In this document: piece after piece, positions 58,181 to 64,000 of the stretch
Position numbering within the stretch: position 1 is the first letter of the stretch
Layout: each line of letters begins with the position of its first letter
Source: Herbiconiux aconitum
GTDB lineage: Bacteria; Actinomycetota; Actinomycetes; Actinomycetales; Microbacteriaceae
Direction: 5' to 3'
DNA length: 64,000 nucleotides
Assembly: GCF_024979235.1 (NCBI RefSeq)
Contig: NZ_JANLCM010000002.1
Location: 496,001-560,000, forward strand
Notes under the pieces: model-generated
Database searches by the model: none
Seen by the model: the letters and a program-made list of their open reading frames with translations, nothing else
Told to the model about the DNA's origin: nothing
Made by a program: the position numbers and the translations under genes

Positions 58181-59628
58181 CAAGCGCTGTCGTCCCGTCC
58201 GTAGGTCTCGAGCAGGCGCAACCACACCTCACTGATGGTGGGGTAGGCGGGAACGGCGTGCCACAGCCGGTCGAGCGGCACCTCACCCACGATGGCCACG
58301 GTGGCGCTGGTCAGCAACTCCTGCACGTCGGGCCCCACGAAGGTGACCCCGAGCACGACTTTGCGGTCTTCGTCGACGACCATCCGCGCGTGCCCCGTGT
58401 ACCCGTCGCTGTGCACGCTGGCGCCGGCGACGTAGCCGATCTCGTAATCCACCACCTTGGTGCGGTAGCCCGCCTTCTCGGCTGCGAACGAGGTGAGCCC
58501 GACGGATGCGACGGGCGGGTCGGTGAAGGTCACCTGCGGCACCGACTGGTGGTCGGCCGTCGCCACGTGCCGCCCCCAGGGGGCGTCGTGCACGGGCCGT
58601 CCGGTGGCGCGCGCGGCGATGACGTCGCCGCAGGCGCGCGCCTGGTACTTGCCCTGGTGGGTCAGCAACACGCGATGATTGACGTCGCCTGTCGCGTAGA
58701 GCCACTCGCCCTCGAGGGGTTTGCCGTCGTCGCCGAGCACGAGGAGGGTGTCGTCGGTCTCCAGCCACTGGTGCGGGGTGAGCCCGATGTTCTCGAGGCC
58801 GAGATCGCCGGTGCGTGGCAGGCGACCCGCGGCCACGAGCAACTCGTCGGATTCGATCACGGTGCCATCGGCGAGAGTCGAACGCACGACGCCGTCGGCG
58901 CCGCGCTCGACGGCGGTCGCGGACTCGCCGATCCGCACGTCGACACCCATCTCGCGCAACGAGCGGGTGACGGCCTCGCCCGCGAAGTCCTCCTCCTTCT
59001 CGAGGAGCTTGCTGCGCGCGAGCACGGTGACGGTCGTGCCGAAGGACGCGTAGGCGGTCGCCATCTCGGCCGCCACCACGCCGCCGCCGACGATGACGAG
59101 ACGCTTGGGCACCGAATGGGCGCTGGTGGCCTCGCGGCTGGTCCAGGGGTCGGCGTCGGCGAGACCCGGGATGTCGGGCAGCAGAGAGGTCGACCCGGTG
59201 GAGACCGTGATGGCCTTGCGGGCGCGGAGTTGCGTCACCTCGCCATCCGGCCCCACCACCTCCAGCTCTTTGACACCGGTGAAGGTGGCGTGGCCGCGGA
59301 GGAGTTCGATGCCCGCTCCCTTGACCCAGGCGACCTGGCCGTCGTCGTTCCAGTTGCTGGTGAAGTAGTCGCGGCGCTTCAGCACGGCCTCGACGTCGAG
59401 ATCGCCCGTCACGGCCTGCTTCGCGCCATCGACGTGCTGCGCGGCGCGTTTCGCCTCGCCGGGGCGCAACAGCGCCTTCGAGGGCATGCAGGCCCAGTAG
59501 GAGCACTCGCCGCCGACGAGTTCGGCTTCGACGAGCAGCGCGGTCAAGCCGCCCTGCACGGCGCGATCGGCGACGTTCTCGCCGATCGCCCCGGCTCCGA
59601 TGACGATGAGGTCGTATTCCGTGGTCAT
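58180..59628 (-). CDS. Dihydrolipoamide-dehydrogenase-like NAD(P)/FAD oxidoreductase, catalytic His missing
   Basis: A 482-residue pyridine nucleotide-disulfide oxidoreductase: FAD motif LIVIGAGAIGENVADRA, redox disulfide in GGECSYWACMPSKALLRP (C-x4-C), NAD motif LVIVGGGVVAAEMA and the second FAD motif ATGDVN. The dimer-interface motif that in Lpd and mercuric reductase is HxHPT-x2-E reads HAVPAYPTISE here, with Tyr (codon 58243-58245) in place of the catalytic His; only the Glu remains. It may act as a quinone or metal reductase, or have lost disulfide chemistry. It is first in a unit with the HExxH protein. Confidence 0.87.
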   Translation of the reverse strand: MTTEYDLIVIGAGAIGENVADRAVQGGLTALLVEAELVGGECSYWACMPSKALLRPGEAKRAAQHVDGAKQAVTGDLDVEAVLKRRDYFTSNWNDDGQVAWVKGAGIELLRGHATFTGVKELEVVGPDGEVTQLRARKAITVSTGSTSLLPDIPGLADADPWTSREATSAHSVPKRLVIVGGGVVAAEMATAYASFGTTVTVLARSKLLEKEEDFAGEAVTRSLREMGVDVRIGESATAVERGADGVVRSTLADGTVIESDELLVAAGRLPRTGDLGLENIGLTPHQWLETDDTLLVLGDDGKPLEGEWLYATGDVNHRVLLTHQGKYQARACGDVIAARATGRPVHDAPWGRHVATADHQSVPQVTFTDPPVASVGLTSFAAEKAGYRTKVVDYEIGYVAGASVHSDGYTGHARMVVDEDRKVVLGVTFVGPDVQELLTSATVAIVGEVPLDRLWHAVPAYPTISEVWLRLLETYGRDDSA

Positions 59629-59670
59629 GGTGTCACTCCTCCGTGTGCCGACACGTTTTCAGGCGCAGAA

Positions 59671-60498
59671 TCATCGTACGAGCGCGGAGACGATGCGGAG
59701 GATGGTCGGCAGATCCTCCACAGCAGCCTCGGGCGCCGAGGGGGCGAACTCGGTGATGCCCGCGCCCACGAGAGTGAACTCCTCGCGGATGGCGCGGATC
59801 GCCGCGGTCAATTGGGCGGTGGTCACCCCGAAGGGCTCGGGGAAGGCGACCCCGTCGATCTCGCTCGGGTCGAGCACGTCGAGGTCGACGTGCAGGTACA
59901 CCTCGGTGGCGCCGGTGTCGCGGAGAGCCGCGATGACGGCATCCGCGGTGTCGAATCGGTCGGGGGAGAGCAGCGCGATGCCGGCCTCCTCGGCGTAGTC
60001 GGCCTCGGCGTCGTCGAGAGCGCGGGTGCCCGCCAGCACCACCAGTCCGGGGTCGAGGATCGGCTCCGCCGTCAGTTGCTCCGGTCCGCCGCCGAGCAGC
60101 GTGCGCAGCACCATGCCGTGGAAGGCTCCGGATGGCGAGGATTCGGGTGTGTTCAGATCGGCGTGCGCGTCGAACCAGACGACGGCGACCGGACCGGTGG
60201 AACGCGTGACGGCGTGCCGGATGGCGGCGAACTCCACCCCGCAGTCCCCACCGATCACGACCGGCACCTCCGCCACCTCGCCGAGCACGGCCGCCGCCGC
60301 ATCGGCCACCCTGCTCAGCGACGAGAACCGGTGCACCCCCGTCTCCAGGGATTCACCGGCTCCCGCCGGCACCTCGACCACGCGGGTGGTCGTCGAGGGC
60401 AGATCGCCGCGGATGGCCTCGGCGCCGTCGATCAGCCGCATCGCCCGGCTCGAACCAGAGCCTTGCCATTGGGGAACGACGACGAAGGTCGCGGACAT
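59671..60498 (-). CDS. Arginase/ureohydrolase family protein
   Basis: A 275-residue manganese-dependent hydrolase fold: VVIGGDCGVEFAAI, VWFDAHADLNTPESSPSGAFHGM with metal-binding Asp/His, and VYLHVDLDVLDPSEIDGV, the three conserved metal-site motifs. Family members act on arginine, agmatine, formiminoglutamate or guanidino acids; the substrate here is unknown, and no arginine-catabolic neighbour is present. ATG at 60498 sits 13 bp after the pspA-like stop; the two share a transcript. Confidence 0.88.
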   Translation of the reverse strand: MSATFVVVPQWQGSGSSRAMRLIDGAEAIRGDLPSTTTRVVEVPAGAGESLETGVHRFSSLSRVADAAAAVLGEVAEVPVVIGGDCGVEFAAIRHAVTRSTGPVAVVWFDAHADLNTPESSPSGAFHGMVLRTLLGGGPEQLTAEPILDPGLVVLAGTRALDDAEADYAEEAGIALLSPDRFDTADAVIAALRDTGATEVYLHVDLDVLDPSEIDGVAFPEPFGVTTAQLTAAIRAIREEFTLVGAGITEFAPSAPEAAVEDLPTILRIVSALVR

Positions 60499-60511
60499 GA
60501 GTGGTGCCTGC

Positions 60512-61252
60512 CTATTCGCCGCTCGTGACGGCCTTGGCCGAGCTCGTTTTCAGGGCTGCGAGCCGGGCCTCGACCTCGGTCAGCTCGCCGATGTCGTCGA
60601 GGCTCTCGAACTGCGCGTCGAGGCTGGATGCGTTGAGCTCCTCCTGGCCCCGCACGCGGGCCTCTTCGCGACGGATCTTGTCCTCGAAACGACCGAGGTC
60701 GCTCGTGGGGTCGAGCACGTCGATGTTCTTCAGCGCATCCTGAACCTGGCCCTGAGCCTCGGCCGTCTTGGCGCGGGCGACCAGGTTGTCGCGCTTGGTC
60801 TTCAGCTGGTTGAGCTTGTCCTTCATCGAGGCCAAGCCCGACTTCAGCTTGTCGACCGACTCGGTCTGCGACGCGATCGACGGCTCGGCGCTCTTCGCCT
60901 CGTTCTCGGACTGCAGCTGACGGGTCAGCGCCACCTTCGCCAGGGCGTCGAACTTGTCGGCGTCCACGATGTTGCCGGTCGCACGGTATTCGTCGGCCTT
61001 CGTGCTGGCGGCGAGCGCCTTACGGCCCCAGTCCTCAGCCGCGGCGACGTCGTCGCGGTGATCCTCTTCGAGCAGACGCAGATTGCCGATGGTCTGCGCG
61101 ATCGCGCTCTCCGCGTCGGCGATGTTCTCGGTGTAGTCGCGCACGAGCTGGTCGAGCATGAGCTGCGGGTCTTCGGCCTGGTCGATCAGGGAATTGATGT
61201 TCGCCTTCGCGAGCTGGGCGATGCGACCGAAGATGGATTGCTTACTGGACAT
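60512..61252 (-). CDS. pspA: PspA/IM30 (Vipp1) family protein
   Basis: A 246-residue coiled-coil protein: the amphipathic N-terminus (KQSIFGRIAQLAKANINSLIDQAEDPQLMLDQLVRDYTENI) binds membranes, and long helices (about 60-190) with Gln/Lys/Glu heptads fill the core. PspA-type proteins assemble into scaffolds that protect the inner membrane under envelope stress. The downstream TPM-domain gene lies 81 bp away on the same strand, a frequent pairing in Actinobacteria; other Psp regulators are not visible. Confidence 0.9.
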   Translation of the reverse strand: MSSKQSIFGRIAQLAKANINSLIDQAEDPQLMLDQLVRDYTENIADAESAIAQTIGNLRLLEEDHRDDVAAAEDWGRKALAASTKADEYRATGNIVDADKFDALAKVALTRQLQSENEAKSAEPSIASQTESVDKLKSGLASMKDKLNQLKTKRDNLVARAKTAEAQGQVQDALKNIDVLDPTSDLGRFEDKIRREEARVRGQEELNASSLDAQFESLDDIGELTEVEARLAALKTSSAKAVTSGE

Positions 61253-61333
61253 CGTGATCTCCTTCTGTGCTGACTTGTCGAGGTACTGACGCGGATGCTG
61301 GTGGGAACGAGGGATCGGCGAGTGCTGGGCGGG

Positions 61334-63403
61334 TCAGAATCGACCTCCGCCCCCGCGCCGGCCGCCGGAGCTGCCGCCGCTTGACCGCCCGCCGGAGAAA
61401 CCGCCTCCGCCTCCACGGCTGCCGCCACCCCAACCGCCGCGGGAGCTTCCGCCTCCGCCCCAACCGCCGAAGCCTCCGCTGGAGCGGCCGCCTCCGCCGC
61501 CGAGGAGGCTGCCGATGATGCCGCCGAGCAGTGCGCCGCTGAAGTCTCCTCCGCCTCCGCCGCCGGTCGGCATGCCCTGGTTGCCGGAGGTCTGCGCCCA
61601 ACTGACGTCCTGCTGCGCCGACGCGGTCGCCCGCGATGCGAGGCTGGCCGCCGTTGACGCCTCCCGGAGCGAGGACTCCGGATCGGTGGTGGCCAGCGCG
61701 AGCGACTGGTCGAGGTGACGCTGGGCCTCGGAGAGCCGCGTGCGCGCATCCGGCCCCACCGCACCGCGTCGCGTCTGCAGGTAATTCACTGCTGCGGCGA
61801 CCTCGCTCTGCGCCGTGGCGATGGCTCGGTCGCGCTGTGCGATCAGTCGCGAGACCCGCTCCTGCTCGGTGCGGGCGGTGGCGAGCGCCTGGTCGAGCGG
61901 GGTGTTGGAGGCCTCGAGGGCCATCCGTGCGTTCAAGGGGTCGCGCGCGCCGGTGGTCTGGGCTCGGTGCACGGCAACTCCGAGTGCCGTGGCGAGACCC
62001 GGCAGGTTCGGGTCGGGGGAGGTACCGGAGGCTTGGATGCGGGCCGCCTCGGTGATGTCCTGCTGTGCGTCGGCGATCGCGGCGGCGAGGCCGGCGCCGG
62101 CCTTCTGCAGATCGGTTTCGAGAGTGGCGATCGACGTCACCAGGGTGCTCGCCTGCGCGACCGCCTGCCGCGCCGCGCTGATGCTCAGGGCAGCCTGGGC
62201 GGAGTCGCCCGCGGTGATGGCGGTGGCGGCTGACGCGAGCTGGGCGTCAGCGAAACTGCGCAGCTGGTCGGCCTGCTCGATGCTGCCACCGGCCGTGATG
62301 AGCGCCGGCGGGTCGTACTGCTCGGTGAGGCGGGCGAGCCGCTCGCGCGCCTGGGTTCCACTGCCGGAAAGAGCCGCGAGTTCGGTGTTCGCGGTCGCCA
62401 GCGCCGTCGCGGGGTCGCGCTCGAGGTCGCGCAACGCCGTGAAGGCGTCGGCCTGGGCGTCGAGAGCGTCGGCAGCCTCGTCGCAGATGGCGATGATCTG
62501 CTGCGACCAGGCGCGGCGCTCCTCGTCGGTGTCGGGTTCGGCGTCATCGAGCCTCTGCTTGAGGGCGAACGCCTCGGACAACTTGCCCTTCACCGTGGCA
62601 AGCACGTCGGAGAAGTTCTTGGTGGCTTCGGCGCCGAACTGCGCGACGGCGAAACCCAGTTCCTCTTCACTCGTCGTCACGGCGTCGTCGAGATCGACGA
62701 GCACGGCACCGACCTCTCGATCGAGTTCTTTCTGCGTCGGGCCCGCGGCCGCGGCCTTCGCGGTGACGCCGGCGTCGATCTTCTTGCGGCGTCGCAACAC
62801 GACCACGACGATGATCGCGGCCACCACGACGATGATCAGGATGGCGACCACCCAGACGAGACCGCCGCCGAAGCCGCCCTCCCCGCTGCCACCGCCTCCG
62901 CCGAGCTCCCGGCCGATGCCCTGAGCGGCGCCGATGCCGGCTCCCGCCCAGTCGTCGTCGCGCAGCGCGGGCACGATGTCGTCGGTCTCGATGGCGGCGA
63001 GCTGATCGTCGCTCAGGGGGAACCCTTGATCGACCGAGAGCTGGTACACCCGGTCTTCGGTTGCCACGGCGAGCAGCACGTCGTTGGTGCCGAACTGGTT
63101 CTTCTCCGCGACGTCGTTCGCCCACTGCTGGCGGTCGGAGGGGTTGGTGAAGCTGTCGGTGTAGACCACGAAGAGGTTCACGCCGTGCTCGGTCGACAGG
63201 GTGTCGAGCGCATCCTGGAGCGCCGCCTGATCAGAACCGAGCACTCCTGATTCGTCGAGGATGTAGGCGCCGTTCAGATCGACTGGGTCACCCGCGAAGG
63301 CGGGCAGTGCCGGGGCCAGCACGGAGAGCCCGATCGCGGCGACGACGACGGCGAACAGTGAGCGGAGCGTCGCCGCTCGGCGATTCCGGTGCGGGGGTCT
63401 CAT
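61334..63403 (-). CDS. TPM domain-containing membrane protein
   Basis: A 689-residue protein: signal peptide (SLFAVVVAAIGLSVLAPALPAFA), a TPM phosphatase domain (about 40-165; VDLNGAYILDESGVLGS...VNLFVVYTDSFTNPSDRQQWANDVAEKNQFG), a Gly-rich linker, one transmembrane helix (about 185-205, LVWVVAILIIVVVAAIIVVVVL), a long coiled-coil region with many Ala/Gln repeats, and a C-terminal tail of Gly, Ser and Arg, ending GGRF. The TPM domain is proposed to act on phosphoproteins and is linked to photosystem or membrane repair. The Gly-rich tail is encoded by an unusually repetitive DNA segment (about 61350-61560). Confidence 0.85.
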   Translation of the reverse strand: MRPPHRNRRAATLRSLFAVVVAAIGLSVLAPALPAFAGDPVDLNGAYILDESGVLGSDQAALQDALDTLSTEHGVNLFVVYTDSFTNPSDRQQWANDVAEKNQFGTNDVLLAVATEDRVYQLSVDQGFPLSDDQLAAIETDDIVPALRDDDWAGAGIGAAQGIGRELGGGGGSGEGGFGGGLVWVVAILIIVVVAAIIVVVVLRRRKKIDAGVTAKAAAAGPTQKELDREVGAVLVDLDDAVTTSEEELGFAVAQFGAEATKNFSDVLATVKGKLSEAFALKQRLDDAEPDTDEERRAWSQQIIAICDEAADALDAQADAFTALRDLERDPATALATANTELAALSGSGTQARERLARLTEQYDPPALITAGGSIEQADQLRSFADAQLASAATAITAGDSAQAALSISAARQAVAQASTLVTSIATLETDLQKAGAGLAAAIADAQQDITEAARIQASGTSPDPNLPGLATALGVAVHRAQTTGARDPLNARMALEASNTPLDQALATARTEQERVSRLIAQRDRAIATAQSEVAAAVNYLQTRRGAVGPDARTRLSEAQRHLDQSLALATTDPESSLREASTAASLASRATASAQQDVSWAQTSGNQGMPTGGGGGGDFSGALLGGIIGSLLGGGGGRSSGGFGGWGGGGSSRGGWGGGSRGGGGGFSGGRSSGGSSGGRRGGGGRF

Positions 63404-63573
63404 TGACCCAGATTCTAGGAGAGCGGGGAGGGGGCCGTCTATGCGAACTGGATGTTCTCCCGACGATTCCCGGGAGCTGCGCAGGCGAGCGGGAATCGGA
63501 TGCCCGCTGCGGCATGTGTCGCTTCGTTACGCATCCGGATGCACTGCCCACTCGGCATGGGCAGGATGAAGGG

Positions 63574-64000
63574 GTGAATTCCGCAGCCCGCCTCAGCGTC
63601 GTCGTCGTGACGCGCGAGCGCCTGCACGCTCCGGACTATCACGCCTATTCGAGCATCCTGATCGAGCGGGCCGTCGCCGCAGCGGTGCAGTCCGGCTGGC
63701 AGGTCGACGTGGTCGCGGCACAAGACGAGGGGCGCGACGAGACGCTCCGCCGCACCGACGACTCCGCCGCCCTCCTCATTCTCGGAGGAGAGGATGTCGC
63801 GCCCGAGTTCTACGGCGCCGCCCGCGGCTACCGCGGCGAGGGCGCACACGCCGAGCGCGCCGACGAGGCCCAGATCGCCCTCGTGCAACGCGCCGTGCAG
63901 CGGGGCACGCCGCTGCTCGGGGTCTGCCGCGGACACCAGATCATCGACGTCGCCCTCGGCGGAACCCTCATCCAAGACCTGGGTGAGGGGTCGTCGCACC
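63574..64000 (+). CDS. Class-I glutamine amidotransferase (peptidase C26; 3' end outside window)
   Basis: The frame from GTG 63574 stays open to the end of the window, giving 142 residues so far. It has the C26 pattern: LLILGGEDVAPEFYG, RDEAQIALVQRA-type region before the nucleophile, and the catalytic elbow LLGVCRGHQIIDVALGGTLIQDLGEG with Cys. This is the gamma-glutamyl-gamma-aminobutyrate hydrolase (PuuD-like) subgroup. The expected His and Glu lie beyond the window. The GTG has only a weak AGG upstream. Confidence 0.85.
   Translation, partial: MNSAARLSVVVVTRERLHAPDYHAYSSILIERAVAAAVQSGWQVDVVAAQDEGRDETLRRTDDSAALLILGGEDVAPEFYGAARGYRGEGAHAERADEAQIALVQRAVQRGTPLLGVCRGHQIIDVALGGTLIQDLGEGSSH

Noticed and set aside
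61350-61560. Separate small Gly-rich protein genes at the end of the TPM-domain gene.
   Set aside because: The Gly/Ser/Arg-rich segment is the in-frame C-terminal tail of the TPM protein; overlapping frames are compositional.

Overview
The window is high-GC actinobacterial chromosome, most likely from a Microbacteriaceae member. Pointers are GTG starts and stop/start overlaps (ATGA, GTGA) on closely packed genes, a GuaB1-type GMP reductase, the fused OdhA/Kgd 2-oxoglutarate enzyme, a SigH/SigR-type ECF factor with its zinc anti-sigma factor, and a DUF222/HNH '13E12' gene. No prophage, CRISPR array, transposase or tRNA gene was seen. Most of it is ordinary housekeeping sequence with one compact accessory catabolic cluster.

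Layout. 1-3450: end of smpB, an SDR and a SIMPL-domain gene, a tyrosine phosphatase and tmRNA (ssrA); smpB and ssrA lie close together. 3534-14767: GntR regulator, HupE-like membrane protein, a large secreted metallophosphoesterase, a histidine phosphatase, a frameshifted DUF72 gene, a ferredoxin-reductase-like flavoprotein, a META-domain lipoprotein, an HtrA-like lipoprotein protease and a septum-formation-family lipoprotein. 14775-19000: the aroA-rsgA-hisN operon divergent from sigH-rshA, with a SigH-type promoter in the shared region. 19104-19469: a nested inverted-repeat element. 19515-27500: kgd and divergent guaB1, then two CNNM/CorC transporter genes behind a probably leaderless acidic/proline/histidine leader peptide. 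27547-32052: Old Yellow Enzyme, NAD(P)H-hydrate dehydratase, YceI protein, GT87 mannosyltransferase-like protein, thiamine-binding protein. 32055-35202: a three-gene signalling operon. 35407-38007: metY-metX. 38105-46342: acyltransferase, SDR, MFS, DUF222/HNH, phosphoribosyltransferase, S51-like peptidase, uracil-DNA glycosylase, GNAT. 46331-48582: PadR, SMR exporter and amidase.

48595-57270 is the most interesting region. Six mutually overlapping minus-strand genes encode a periplasmic binding lipoprotein, an alpha/beta hydrolase, a PF06684 'amino acid synthesis' protein, a close relative of enamidase (the ring-opening amidohydrolase of anaerobic nicotinate catabolism), a tandem dimeric alpha-beta-barrel protein and a class A flavin monooxygenase. 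Divergent from them run an ABC ATPase and two permeases, and a MarR gene faces the transporter genes. The shared intergenic region carries several TCAAGT/TTGA inverted repeats related to a palindrome upstream of marR. I infer an uptake-plus-degradation locus for an N-heterocyclic or cyclic-amide compound that I cannot match to a described pathway.

57394-64000: an iron-box-controlled stand-alone SIP C-terminal domain protein, an HExxH membrane protein, a Lpd-like flavoprotein whose catalytic His is Tyr, an arginase-family protein, PspA, a TPM-domain protein and the start of a class-I glutamine amidotransferase. All functions are assigned by reading the sequence; no database search was run.
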